A stretch of DNA of 52,588 bases, from contig CASEFX010000016.1 in assembly GCA_949287305.1 (NCBI GenBank), forward strand, positions 1-52,588. Direction: 5' to 3'. This document shows, one piece after another, positions 8,529-16,590 of this stretch. Position 1 is the first letter of the stretch, and every line of letters starts with the position of its first letter. Position numbers and translations under genes: made by a program. Source of the stretch: an uncultured Sutterella sp. Its GTDB lineage: Bacteria; Pseudomonadota; Gammaproteobacteria; Burkholderiales; Burkholderiaceae_F. The notes beneath the pieces were generated by a model that had not been told where the DNA came from, did not search any database, and saw nothing but the letters and a program-made list of their open reading frames with translations.

Positions 8529-10250
8529 TCAACCGAGCTTCGGCATCGTCCAGTTCCAATACTGCTTGCCGCCCGTCATCACGAAGACGTTCTTGAAGCC
8601 GTTCTGATCGAGAATGCGGGCGGCCGCGTAGGCCCGGACGCCCGCGCGGCAGACGACCACGATCGTGCGGCCGTCGGTCGGGACTTCGTCGAGGCGGTCG
8701 CGCAGTTCCTCAAGAGGAATCGACGCATAGGGAAGCGGCAGGGCGTCGTCGGAGATTTCTTCCGACGAACGCACGTCGAGAATGCACGCCCGATCGGGCG
8801 CATTGGGAACGCCGTCCCCCAAATCGGGCCTGCGTCCGGCAAAGAGGTCGGCAACCTCCCCGGGCTCGATGAAGCGAACGAGACCGTTCAGGACGTTTTC
8901 CGCGACGAAGGCCGCCGCATGAATCGGATCCTTGGCAGAACCCGTCTGCGGCGAATAGCAGAGGTCGAGCTTCGTCAGGTCGCGCACGTTCGCCCCGAAG
9001 AGCATGGCCGTGCTCAGAACGTCGATGCGCTTGTCGGCGCCTTCGCGCCCGATCGCCTGGGCGCCGAGAAGCTTTCCCGACTTGTCGAAGACGATCTTGA
9101 GAATGACCGGCGCGCTTCCCGGGTACCAGCCCACGTGATTGCGCGCGATGACCGTCACCGCGTCGAAGTCCCGACGGGGACGCTCTCCGCAGGCAAGAAG
9201 TTCTCCGACGTTTTTGCCCGTCGACGCCCAGACCGTGCCGAAGAGCGACACGACGTGCGTCGCAAAGGGCGGCTGCAGTTCGCTTTGAGGTACGCGCCCC
9301 GAGGCCGTGTCGGCCGCCTTTCGGCCCGACCGGACGGCCGAGCCCGCGAGCATCAGGGGACGAAGTTCGAGCGTCTGAGGATCAAGCGACGCGGCGACGT
9401 CGCCCGCCGCCAGAATGTCGGGGTCGCTCGTAAGGGTGTTGAGGTCCGTACGAATGGTGTCCCGGGGCCCGAGTTCGAGTCCCGCCTGCGCAGCCAATTC
9501 GGAACGGGGACGAACGCCCGCCGCGCAGAGAAGATAGTCGACTTCAAGCGTTTCGCCGTTCGTGAGCGCGACGCGGAGTCTGCCGTCCGTAAGACGCTCC
9601 ACCTTGGCGGCCGTGGTGCCGAAGTGCCAGAGAAGGCGCTTTTCCTTCCCTTGGGCAAAGCGCACGAAAAGCCGAGAGAGCGCGGGATCGTTCTTTCCGA
9701 GAAGCGTGGCCCCGCGCGTCACGAGGTGCGCGGTGCCGCCGCGCCGGACGATGTTTTCGGCGGCTTCCAGGCCGACGGCCCCCCCTCCGAGGACAAGCGC
9801 CGTGAGGCCGGGCTTTTCGGAGAGCGCTTTCTCCAGTGAGAGCGCATCCTCCACCCGCCAGAGCGCCCGCGCGTTTTCGCGAAGGCCCTCGACGGCGGGG
9901 AAAACGGGTTCGGCGCCGGTCGCGAGAATGAGCTTGTCGTAGGAGAGGTCGTAGGTTTCGTTCGTCGCGAGGTTTCGCACCGCGAGCGTCTTTCGTTCGC
10001 GGTCGATCGAAAGCGCTTCGTGGCGCTCGCGGATGTCGACGGCGTACTGCTCGGAGATCGTCGCGGCGTCCGCGGCGTAGAGACGCTCAAAGCGGACGAT
10101 CCCGCCCGCGTAGTAGGGAAGCGCGCAGTTTGCAAAGGAAATCTTGTCGCCGCGTTCGAGAAGAACGATGTCGGCCGTTTCGTCGAGACGGCGAAGCCGC
10201 GTGGCGGCGGTAACGCCGGCGGCGACGCCGCCCACGATGACGTAGCGCAT
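8529..10250 (-). CDS. CoA-disulfide reductase/NADH oxidase family flavoprotein with C-terminal rhodanese domain
   Basis: 573 residues from the ATG at 10250, which begins directly with the FAD-binding Rossmann strand (MRYVIVGGVAAG). A second glycine-rich NAD-binding motif (LGGGAVGLEAAE) lies mid-protein. The single redox cysteine is Cys42 in SFANCALPYY, the active-site context of CoA-disulfide reductases and related persulfide reductases. A rhodanese domain occupies the last ~100 residues, with catalytic Cys534 in CRAGVRA. Such fusions reduce CoA disulfide or CoA persulfide and link to sulfane-sulfur handling, which would fit a cell that makes sulfide. An upstream in-frame ATG at 10538 is rejected because the sequence before 10250 contains a terminator and a promoter. 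Confidence 0.88.
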   Translation of the reverse strand: MRYVIVGGVAAGVTAATRLRRLDETADIVLLERGDKISFANCALPYYAGGIVRFERLYAADAATISEQYAVDIRERHEALSIDRERKTLAVRNLATNETYDLSYDKLILATGAEPVFPAVEGLRENARALWRVEDALSLEKALSEKPGLTALVLGGGAVGLEAAENIVRRGGTAHLVTRGATLLGKNDPALSRLFVRFAQGKEKRLLWHFGTTAAKVERLTDGRLRVALTNGETLEVDYLLCAAGVRPRSELAAQAGLELGPRDTIRTDLNTLTSDPDILAAGDVAASLDPQTLELRPLMLAGSAVRSGRKAADTASGRVPQSELQPPFATHVVSLFGTVWASTGKNVGELLACGERPRRDFDAVTVIARNHVGWYPGSAPVILKIVFDKSGKLLGAQAIGREGADKRIDVLSTAMLFGANVRDLTKLDLCYSPQTGSAKDPIHAAAFVAENVLNGLVRFIEPGEVADLFAGRRPDLGDGVPNAPDRACILDVRSSEEISDDALPLPYASIPLEELRDRLDEVPTDGRTIVVVCRAGVRAYAAARILDQNGFKNVFVMTGGKQYWNWTMPKLG

Positions 10251-10293
10251 GAAGGTCTCCCTTTGCTCAGGAATTTGGTAGGAACACGCGAAA

Positions 10294-10322
10294 ATTGTAG
10301 CGAAGGAGGCCTGCGGGAACCG
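10294..10322 (-). promoter_or_regulatory. Promoter of the CoA-disulfide reductase gene
   Basis: On the minus strand a TACAAT -10 box occupies 10299-10294, about 44 bases before the start codon. A poor -35 match (CGGTTC, 10322-10317) lies 17 bases upstream. It sits downstream of the terminator at 10366-10395, so the reductase can be transcribed independently of the upstream RNA. Confidence 0.55.
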
Positions 10323-10365
10323 ATCGGACCGGCGAAAAAGGAAGGCGGTTTTGTTTTCTGCGGGC

Positions 10366-10395
10366 AAAAAAAAGGGAGCGTTGATCAAGCTCCCT
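10366..10395 (-). terminator. Intrinsic terminator of a small RNA gene
   Basis: On the minus strand a perfect 7-bp stem (10395-10389 with 10379-10373) and a 9-base loop are followed by a run of eight T residues (10373-10366). No protein gene ends just upstream of it, so it most likely ends an untranslated transcript. Confidence 0.92.
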
Positions 10396-10600
10396 GAAAG
10401 GTTGGAGAACGTTCGGCGATCGTTACTGTGGATGGAGTCTCCAAAACCCTCATGAAACGCTCCATCGGATCGCCGACATTCGTTGTTCGTACGAAACCCT
10501 TGCTTACGCATCCCCATGAGTAAATCAAGTTCTTTCATCCGAACTTCATCTCCGGGTCTCCCCTTCGATGGTGATCGACTCTTCCAAATCGATCGACAAG
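10366..10600 (-). ncRNA. Candidate structured, GGA-rich small RNA (about 230 nt)
   Basis: The transcript is bounded by a sigma70 promoter and a strong terminator. Inside are a hairpin at 10594-10573 (6-bp stem, loop TTTGGAAGAG) and a two-part hairpin (outer 8-bp stem 10475-10468 with 10421-10414; inner 7-bp stem 10466-10460 with 10437-10431). GGA occurs about eight times, including in loops. That is reminiscent of CsrA/RsmA-titrating RNAs, but I do not recognise a family. No convincing open reading frame lies inside. The alternative is a leader of the reductase gene read through its terminator. The remaining gap 10620-10773 shows no feature I can support. Confidence 0.6.
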
Positions 10601-10604
10601 ATGA

Positions 10605-10632
10605 ATTATAGGGAGCTAGTCCTTGAAAACAA
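10605..10632 (-). promoter_or_regulatory. Strong sigma70 promoter of the small RNA
   Basis: On the minus strand a perfect TATAAT -10 box (10610-10605) is preceded by TTGTTT (10632-10627) at 16-bp spacing. Transcription would start near 10598. This is the best sigma70 match I found in the window. Confidence 0.75.
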
Positions 10633-10773
10633 TCGGGGAAATACTGACGCCTCCGAGTGATTTGCTTAGTCAGTGATGGAAATCAAGCGTTCCCCGCGGG
10701 CTTTACACGACGAAAGGAGAAGGATTCGAGATTTTCTTGCGTAGGAATACGTAACGTCGCAAAAAGAGAAAAC

Positions 10774-11265
10774 TCAGTCTTCCGTCCGCACGAATTTCGG
10801 GCTGTAGCGGTCGGGAAAGAGTCGGTCCACGAGACTGCGGAGCACGTCTTCGGGCGCCGCGGCGCTGTTGGCGAAAAAGGCGTTTTCTTGATTCTCCCGC
10901 AGGGATTGCGGCTGATCGACCTGGCGGGTTTCGCCCGTAAGCAGATCCCGGTAGGAAAGCGACGCGTCGAGAAGTTCCGTGAAGGATTCGTTCCAGCGCC
11001 CCTTGAGGCGCACTTCGACGCGGCAGGCGCTCACGGGGGCGTTTCCCGGCACGACGTCGAGCCCCTTCTTTTCGACGAGCCGATAAAGCGTCACGGAGAG
11101 GGGCGAATGCTCGAGCGCGGGATCGACAGCCAGGCACACGCCCACGGGCGTCTCGGCCGGGCTTTTCGCCCCGGCCGCGGCCTCGGACGTCTCCTCGGTC
11201 GTGGTGCAGCCCGACGCAAGGAAGACAAGCGACGTGAAAAGCAGAATGTGGGTACGCGCGCGCAT
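10774..11265 (-). CDS. Predicted lipoprotein of unknown function
   Basis: 163 residues. The N-terminus MRARTHILLF followed by a hydrophobic stretch and ASGC (Cys20) is a lipoprotein signal sequence. The mature part resembles small outer-membrane or periplasmic lipoproteins but I recognise no family. The start at 11265 is chosen because GGAG lies about 11 bases upstream and the signal peptide begins there. Longer in-frame starts, up to 11484, would run through the promoter -10 box. The gene is divergent from the membrane protein at 11462. Confidence 0.75.
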   Translation of the reverse strand: MRARTHILLFTSLVFLASGCTTTEETSEAAAGAKSPAETPVGVCLAVDPALEHSPLSVTLYRLVEKKGLDVVPGNAPVSACRVEVRLKGRWNESFTELLDASLSYRDLLTGETRQVDQPQSLRENQENAFFANSAAAPEDVLRSLVDRLFPDRYSPKFVRTED

Positions 11266-11302
11266 CGGCAGAAGGACTCCGCAGGAAAAAGCGACTCTTT
11301 TC

Positions 11303-11308
11303 ATTATA
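11303..11308 (-). promoter_or_regulatory. -10 box (TATAAT) for the lipoprotein gene
   Basis: A perfect TATAAT on the minus strand lies 38 bases upstream of the chosen start codon. The -35 position 17 bases further up (GAAAGC) is a poor match. Confidence 0.5.
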
Positions 11309-11417
11309 CGGCGGAGCGCCCCGAGGCTTTCTTCGGCGAAGATTCGGAGGGGGGCGAAAACGCATCGCCTCTTGCAAAAGTCCTTTTCGAAAAAGGTCGG
11401 ATGCGGGCGCCAACCGC

Positions 11418-11423
11418 TACAAT
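11418..11423 (+). promoter_or_regulatory. -10 box (TACAAT) for the membrane protein/Sel1 operon
   Basis: TACAAT lies 38 bases before the start codon at 11462. The -35 region is weak, as at most TACAAT promoters in this window. Confidence 0.45.
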
Positions 11424-11461
11424 ACCCATCCCGATTTTTTCCTTTTTCCTTCGAACCGATC

Positions 11462-12016
11462 ATGGCCCGCAAAACGCCCGTCACGCCGCCTCTCTACAAC
11501 CCCGTCTGGGTGCTCTTCGGCAGTCTTCTCTTCACGCCCGTCTTCGGGGGACTGCTGCAGGCGCACAACTGGGAGGCGCTCGGCGAACACGACAAGGCGC
11601 GGGGCTCGCGCTTCTGGGTGCGCACGAGCCTCTGGCTCATCGCGCTCTATCTCGTCATGCAGATCATGTTCCGCGACGAGCCCATCATCAAGTATCTCGG
11701 CCCCTACTTCCTTCTCGTTCTCTGGGGAAGCTGGGTCGTCACGGGCGCCTGGACGCAGCTCGGCTACTTCCGCGACCGCGTGCCGGCCGACTATCCGAAG
11801 CTTCCCATGGGCCGTCCGCTCCTTCTCGGGGGCCTCGGCTGGCTTCTCTATCTGATGATCAACATCACCATGGCGATGGGCCTCTACGTCTTCGGGTTCG
11901 ACAAGAGCCCGCTCCCCGCGGACGCGCAGGAAGAATCGACGGGCGTCGTCATTTCGATTCCCGAAGGGGCGACCGAACCCGTCGTCAAGCCCCTCCCTCC
12001 CAAAGAAAAGCCCTGA
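11462..12016 (+). CDS. Uncharacterised inner-membrane protein with about four TM helices
   Basis: 184 residues. Hydrophobic segments are visible at roughly residues 14-34, 56-74, 80-98 and 118-142. They are followed by a Pro/Glu-rich C-terminal tail (last ~30 residues) that is probably soluble. The start follows the TACAAT promoter by 38 bases. Only 3 bases separate the stop from the Sel1-repeat gene, so the two are cotranscribed. I recognise no family. Confidence 0.75.
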   Translation: MARKTPVTPPLYNPVWVLFGSLLFTPVFGGLLQAHNWEALGEHDKARGSRFWVRTSLWLIALYLVMQIMFRDEPIIKYLGPYFLLVLWGSWVVTGAWTQLGYFRDRVPADYPKLPMGRPLLLGGLGWLLYLMINITMAMGLYVFGFDKSPLPADAQEESTGVVISIPEGATEPVVKPLPPKEKP

Positions 12017-12019
12017 AGA

Positions 12020-13060
12020 ATGCCGAAGAAGGGGCGTTTTCGCGAAGCCTTTCCCTATGAGCGCGAAGAAGACTTCGCGCACTGGGCCTGGATGCGGCGC
12101 GTCGTCGAGCCGGAACGCTCGGGCGAAGAGCGCCTTCGCGAACTCGAACGGCTCGAAGCCGACGCCAAGGCCGGAGACGACCGCTCCGCCCTCGCCTTCG
12201 TAAGGCACCTCCTCAAAAATCCCGACGAGCCGCGCCGCTTCGCCCGCGCGCAGCATCTTCTCGCCTCTCCCCTCCAAAAGGAAAATCCTGAAGCCCTGCA
12301 CCTTGCGGGGCTCATGGCGCTTCGGGGCGAAGGCGAGCCGCCCGACGAAGAAAAGGCCCTGCGGCTCGTCGAGCGCGCCGCCTATCTCGGACGCGTCGAA
12401 GCGATGCTCGATGCGGCGAGGCTCTACGAATCCGTCTTTCCCGACGAAAAGAAGTCCCTCTACTGGTGGCGCCTCGCGGCCGCCCACGGCGTCGTCTCGG
12501 CGCAGAGAAAGACGGGGGAAAAGCTGCTCGCCGCGGCGCGCGGGGAAGAGGAACTCAAGGTTGCGCGCGACATGCTCGAGCGCGCCGCACGGGACCACGA
12601 CCGGGACGCGGCCTTTCTCCTCTTTCGCCTCTACGCGCGGCGAGGTCCCCTTGAAGACCGTGACGCGTCGCTTTTCTGGCTCAAGGAAAGCGCCCTCTCG
12701 GGCGACACGGACGCGCAGTACCGCCTAGGCATCCTTCACTGGGCGGGGCAGCGCGTCCCCGTCAATCAGCGCGAAGCCGTGCGCTGGATCGCCCGAGCGG
12801 CCGAGGGCGGCCACTTCGGGGCCATGGAAATGCTCGCAAACCTCTTTCTCTCGGGCTCGAGCGTTCCCGTGAACCGCGTCTACGGATGCGCGCTTCTTCG
12901 CACCGCCAAGCGTCTCGGCGACCCGAACGCGGGCGCTCTTTTGCGAACGCTCACGCCGCTCCTGAAGCGAAGGGACTTCGAAGAAGTCCGCCGCCTCATG
13001 CGCGAAGCCCCCGACGCGGCCTCGCTCGTCGAAGCGATTCTGCCGAGGCGGAGCCGCTGA
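12020..13060 (+). CDS. Sel1-like repeat (TPR-type) protein
   Basis: 346 residues without a signal peptide. The sequence consists of helical repeats with the SLR pattern (A..G...A...LG..Y..G...), clearest at about residues 205-290 where DTDAQYRLGILHWAG and GHFGAMEMLANLFLSG occur. Further degenerate repeats lie upstream. Such proteins are scaffolds for protein-protein contacts. Tight linkage to the membrane protein upstream suggests it acts on the cytoplasmic side of the same complex, which is inference only. Confidence 0.8.
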   Translation: MPKKGRFREAFPYEREEDFAHWAWMRRVVEPERSGEERLRELERLEADAKAGDDRSALAFVRHLLKNPDEPRRFARAQHLLASPLQKENPEALHLAGLMALRGEGEPPDEEKALRLVERAAYLGRVEAMLDAARLYESVFPDEKKSLYWWRLAAAHGVVSAQRKTGEKLLAAARGEEELKVARDMLERAARDHDRDAAFLLFRLYARRGPLEDRDASLFWLKESALSGDTDAQYRLGILHWAGQRVPVNQREAVRWIARAAEGGHFGAMEMLANLFLSGSSVPVNRVYGCALLRTAKRLGDPNAGALLRTLTPLLKRRDFEEVRRLMREAPDAASLVEAILPRRSR

Positions 13061-13063
13061 AGG

Positions 13064-13804
13064 TCAGCGGTCGTTTCGCCGTTCGACGAAGTGCGTGACG
13101 GCGCCCTTCAGGGCGGCCACGGTCTCGGGCGCGGGATAGTCGATCCCGACGGCGGGGAAGAGCCCCGTCAGGAGTCCTCCGGGCGGGCGGCGGTAGATCT
13201 GCAGCGCAAAGGTGTCGACCTTCTCTTCCTTCAGCCACTCGGCGAGCGTGAGAAGCCGCCCGTCGGGGAGCCAGTCGGGGTGCGCCGTCGTGCGCAGTTC
13301 GTGCGCGACGCCGCTCTCTTTCAAGAGCCGGTGCGAGAGCAGGAAATGCTCCGCCGCCCCCTTTGCGCCCGCCGTGCGGTCGAAATGCGCCGCGTCCCGC
13401 GGATCCGCCTTCACGTCCATGCCGACCCAGTCGAGCATCGGAAGGATTTCTGCGAGAACGCGCGGATACGCCCCGCCCGTGTGGAGACCCACGGCGTAGC
13501 CCATTTCCTTCACGGCCCGGATCGCCGCGGGCAGGGCCGGATCGACGCAGGGCTCTCCGCCCGAGAAGATCACGCCGTCCAAAAGACCCTTTCGGCGGGA
13601 AAGAAGATGGGCCACCTCCTCCCAGGACCCGTGCTCGAGCGAGGGATCGAACTCGCGCGGCTGCATCCACGGATTGTGGCAATAGGGACAGCGCCAGGGA
13701 CAGCCCTGAATGAAGACGACGGCCGAGAGCTTTCCCGGAAAGTCGATCGTCGTGAAGGGCGTGATCCCCGCGACGCGCAGATCGGAGGGCAGGTGTTCGC
13801 GCAT
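13064..13804 (-). CDS. nrdG: Anaerobic ribonucleotide reductase activating protein (radical SAM)
   Basis: 246 residues from the ATG at 13804, preceded by GAGGAAAA at good spacing; the in-frame ATG at 13825 would overlap that ribosome site. The radical-SAM cysteines are Cys35, Cys39 and Cys42 in CPWRCPYCHN (CX3CX2C), followed by an FSGGEP motif that binds SAM. The protein generates the glycyl radical on the class III ribonucleotide reductase. That reductase and its separate glycyl-radical protein are encoded just upstream on the same strand. A terminator at 13829-13877 sits between them, so activase expression may depend on read-through. Confidence 0.92.
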   Translation of the reverse strand: MREHLPSDLRVAGITPFTTIDFPGKLSAVVFIQGCPWRCPYCHNPWMQPREFDPSLEHGSWEEVAHLLSRRKGLLDGVIFSGGEPCVDPALPAAIRAVKEMGYAVGLHTGGAYPRVLAEILPMLDWVGMDVKADPRDAAHFDRTAGAKGAAEHFLLSHRLLKESGVAHELRTTAHPDWLPDGRLLTLAEWLKEEKVDTFALQIYRRPPGGLLTGLFPAVGIDYPAPETVAALKGAVTHFVERRNDR

Positions 13805-13828
13805 GCGTTTTCCTCGCAAAGGCACAGA

Positions 13829-13877
13829 ATAAAAAGAAGGGGCGTTCTCCGCGGCGCATGGCCGCGGTCAACGCCCC
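13829..13877 (-). terminator. Terminator between the glycyl-radical gene and nrdG
   Basis: On the minus strand an 8-bp stem (13877-13870 with 13846-13839) encloses a second GC stem (CCGCGG with CCGCGG). It is followed by TTCTTTTTATT. It ends 24 bases before the nrdG start, leaving little room for a separate nrdG promoter. Confidence 0.85.
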
Positions 13878-13896
13878 GAGTCGTCGTTCGAAGAGC

Positions 13897-14085
13897 TTAC
13901 TTGCGTTCGAACTTGTGGTGCTTGGCGCTTTCTTCCGTGAAGCAGACGCGTTCGTTGAACTCGCCCTTCTTGCCGGTGTTGAAGCTCTGCACCGGACGGT
14001 GGTAGCCCATCACGCGGGTCCAGACTTCGCAGGGCTGGCGTTCTTCGTCCTTCAGGACGACTTCATCGCATTTGGCTTGGGTCAT
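13897..14085 (-). CDS. Detached glycyl-radical domain of class III ribonucleotide reductase
   Basis: 62 residues with a good ribosome site (GGAGGG, 6 bases before the ATG). The segment WTRVMGYHRPVQSF followed by N.GKK.EF..R matches the extreme C-terminus of NrdD proteins. There the glycine of R-V-x-G-Y (Gly27 here) carries the radical. The adjacent large subunit ends after its zinc site and lacks this segment, so the two proteins together make one reductase. Cys6 and Cys19 are present before the loop. A possible own promoter (TTGATA, then TATTTA) lies in the 67-base gap to nrdD. Confidence 0.85.
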   Translation of the reverse strand: MTQAKCDEVVLKDEERQPCEVWTRVMGYHRPVQSFNTGKKGEFNERVCFTEESAKHHKFERK

Positions 14086-14152
14086 GACAATCCCTCCGAT
14101 AAATGGAAACTATTAGTAAATACCCGAACTTTCCGACAGTCTATCAAACTCT

Positions 14153-16162
14153 TCAGGAAGCGTTGGCCGCGGCGCGGCGTTTTTTCGCGAGGAGTTCCGC
14201 GTCGCACTTCGGGCAGAAATCGTGGCGTCCCGAGAGATAGCCGTGCTTCGGGCAGATCGAGAACGTGGGCGTCACGGTGATGTACGGCAGACGGAAGTTC
14301 GTGAGCGTGCGGCGCACGAGGTCGCGGCAGGCCGCGGCCGAGCTGACGGCTTCGTTCATGTAGAGGTGAAGCACCGTCCCGCCCGTGTACTTGCGCTGCA
14401 GATCGTCCTGCATTTCGAGCGCTTCGAAGGGGTCGTCCGTGAAGTTCACGGGGAGCTGCGAAGAGTTCGTGTAGTAGGGGTTCGACGCGGTCCCGGCCTG
14501 CAGGATGTCGGGGAAGCGCTTGCGGTCTTCGCGGGCGAAGCGGTAGGTCGTGCCTTCCGCGGGCGTCGCCTCGAGGTTGTACATGTGGTCCGTCTCTTCC
14601 TGGAAGGAAACGAGACGAGCGCGCACGTGGTCGAGGAATTCGAGCGCGAAGGCGTGGCCCCAGGACGTCGTGATGTCGTCCGTGTCGTTCGTGAAGTTGC
14701 GGATCATCTCGTTGAGGCCGTTGACGCCGATCGTCGAGAAGTGATTGCGCAGCGTTCCGAGGTAGCGCTTGGTGTAGGGGAAGAGCCCCTGGTCGATGTG
14801 GCGCTGAATGACCTTGCGCTTGATCTCGAGACTCGTCTTGGCAAGATCGAGCAGGTAGTCAAGACGCTTGTAGAGCGCTTCCTTGTCGCCCTTGTAGAGG
14901 TAGCCGAGACGCGCGCAGTTCACCGTCACGACGCCGAGCGAGCCCGTCTGTTCGGCCGAGCCGAAGAGCCCGTTGCCGCGCTTCAGAAGTTCGCGCAGGT
15001 CGAGCTGCAGGCGGCAGCACATCGAGCGGATCATGTTGGGCTTCAGTTCCGAATTGATGAAATTCTGGAAGTACGGCAGCCCGTAGCGCGCCGTCATGTC
15101 GAAGAGGCGTTCCGCGTTTTCGCTCTCCCAGTCGAAGTCGGGCGTGATGTTGTACGTCGGAATCGGGAAGGTGAAGACGCGTCCCTTGGCGTCGCCCTTC
15201 ATCATCACCTCGATGTACGCGCGGTTGATCATGTCCATTTCCTTCTGGAGATCGCCGTACGTAAAAGGCATTTCCTCGCCGCCGATCACCGGGTGCTGAG
15301 GACGGAGGTCTTCCGGGCAGGTCCAGTCAAAGGTGAGGTTCGTAAAGGGCGTCTGCGTCCCCCAGCGCGAAGGCACGTTGAGGTTGTAGATGAGTTCCTG
15401 CATGGACTGCAGCACTTCCTCGTAGGGAAGGTTGTCCTTGCGGATGAAGGGCGCGAGATAGGTGTCAAACGACGAGAAGGCCTGCGCCCCCGCCCATTCG
15501 TTCTGCATCGTGCCGAGGAAGTTGACGATCTGGCCCGTGGCGGAGGAAAGGTGCTTCGGCGGATTCGCCTCGACCTTGCCGGCGACGCCGTTCAAGCCTT
15601 CCGTGAGGAGCGTGCGAAGCGACCAGCCCGCACAGTAGCCCGAGAGCATGTCGAGGTCGTGAATGTGCACGTCGCCGTCGCGGTGGGCGCGGCCCACTTC
15701 CGGCGGATACACGTGGTTGAGCCAGTAGTTGGCGACCACCTTCCCCGAGACGTTCAGGATGAGGCCGCCCAGGGAATAGCCCTGGTTGGCGTTGGCGTTG
15801 ACGCGCCAGTCGAGCTGATCGAGGTATTCGTTGATGGAGCTCTCGACGTTCACCCAGCTCTTCTTGGCGTCGCGCACCTTGGCGCGCGATTCGCGGTAGA
15901 CGATGTAGGCGCGAAGCGTCGTGAAGTACCCGACCTTGAATAGGGCGTGTTCGACGGCGTCCTGCACGGCCTCGATGTGGCAGACGCCCTTGTCGTCGAC
16001 TTCGAGGGAAGGAAGAACGTGCTCGCGCACGATTTCTTCGGCCCGGGGCGCCTCAAATTCCCCCGTGGCCTTCCCGGCGCGCGTGACGGCATCGATGATC
16101 TTCTGAGAACGAAAGTCGACGACGCTTCCGTCCCGCTTTTGAATACGCTTTGGCAGTTCCAT
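14153..16162 (-). CDS. nrdD: Anaerobic (class III) ribonucleoside-triphosphate reductase, large subunit
   Basis: 669 residues from the ATG at 16162 (GGGAAG upstream); the in-frame start 99 bases further up lies in the promoter region. Residues 1-95 form an ATP-cone allosteric domain. The catalytic barrel contains the conserved SMCCRL cysteines (382-383), the likely thiyl-radical site. The zinc-binding region CPKHG (637) and CPKC (650-653) lies at the C-terminus. The protein then ends in a basic tail without the usual R-V-x-G-Y glycyl-radical loop, which is encoded separately at 13897-14085. It reduces NTPs to dNTPs under anaerobiosis. Confidence 0.94.
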   Translation of the reverse strand: MELPKRIQKRDGSVVDFRSQKIIDAVTRAGKATGEFEAPRAEEIVREHVLPSLEVDDKGVCHIEAVQDAVEHALFKVGYFTTLRAYIVYRESRAKVRDAKKSWVNVESSINEYLDQLDWRVNANANQGYSLGGLILNVSGKVVANYWLNHVYPPEVGRAHRDGDVHIHDLDMLSGYCAGWSLRTLLTEGLNGVAGKVEANPPKHLSSATGQIVNFLGTMQNEWAGAQAFSSFDTYLAPFIRKDNLPYEEVLQSMQELIYNLNVPSRWGTQTPFTNLTFDWTCPEDLRPQHPVIGGEEMPFTYGDLQKEMDMINRAYIEVMMKGDAKGRVFTFPIPTYNITPDFDWESENAERLFDMTARYGLPYFQNFINSELKPNMIRSMCCRLQLDLRELLKRGNGLFGSAEQTGSLGVVTVNCARLGYLYKGDKEALYKRLDYLLDLAKTSLEIKRKVIQRHIDQGLFPYTKRYLGTLRNHFSTIGVNGLNEMIRNFTNDTDDITTSWGHAFALEFLDHVRARLVSFQEETDHMYNLEATPAEGTTYRFAREDRKRFPDILQAGTASNPYYTNSSQLPVNFTDDPFEALEMQDDLQRKYTGGTVLHLYMNEAVSSAAACRDLVRRTLTNFRLPYITVTPTFSICPKHGYLSGRHDFCPKCDAELLAKKRRAAANAS

Positions 16163-16226
16163 GATCTTCCCAAATACTAAACCTTGATCGACACGATGGG
16201 CAAACGCTTGATATGATGTCCTTACA

Positions 16227-16242
16227 ATACAATATCTTGTGT
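16227..16242. promoter_or_regulatory. NrdR-like box upstream of nrdD
   Basis: ATACAATATCTTGTGT matches the NrdR palindrome ACACAATATATTGTGT at 14 of 16 positions. It overlaps a possible minus-strand -10 (TATTGT, 16234-16229) about 70 bases before nrdD. NrdR boxes usually come in pairs about 31 bp apart; I see no convincing partner, so this is a single candidate site. Confidence 0.5.
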
Positions 16243-16590
16243 TTGCACGAAAAATAACCACCAGTTATGGATATTTTGCGAAGGTTCACTATAGCAAACT
16301 TTCCACCGAAACAAAGGGTGTGAAAGCCCGACCGCGCGTTTTTCCGAACCCCGCAGCAACCTCCTTTCCGAAAAGCTTTCCCCCTCTTTTTCGGTCTTCC
16401 GAAACCTTCCTCCCCTCGTCCCGACGCCGCACCCCGAGAGCGTGCGGCGCCCCCGCCCGGACCTTTTCCCTGTTCTTGAGACTTTTCCAAATTTACGCAG
16501 TAATGCGTATGTTTTTCGTTCTTTCCCTTCGATTCTTCCCCCTGTCGACCGCCCTTCTTTCTGAACGTTTTCCCCTAGTAAAATTTCGCT

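Noticed and set aside
10250..10538. N-terminal extension of the CoA-disulfide reductase to 10538
   Set aside because: The added residues come from the small RNA, terminator and promoter region and are not protein-like; the family starts at the Rossmann strand at 10250.
16181..16215. Possible FNR sites (TTGAT) upstream of nrdD
   Set aside because: The second half-site ATCAA is missing in every alignment I tried.
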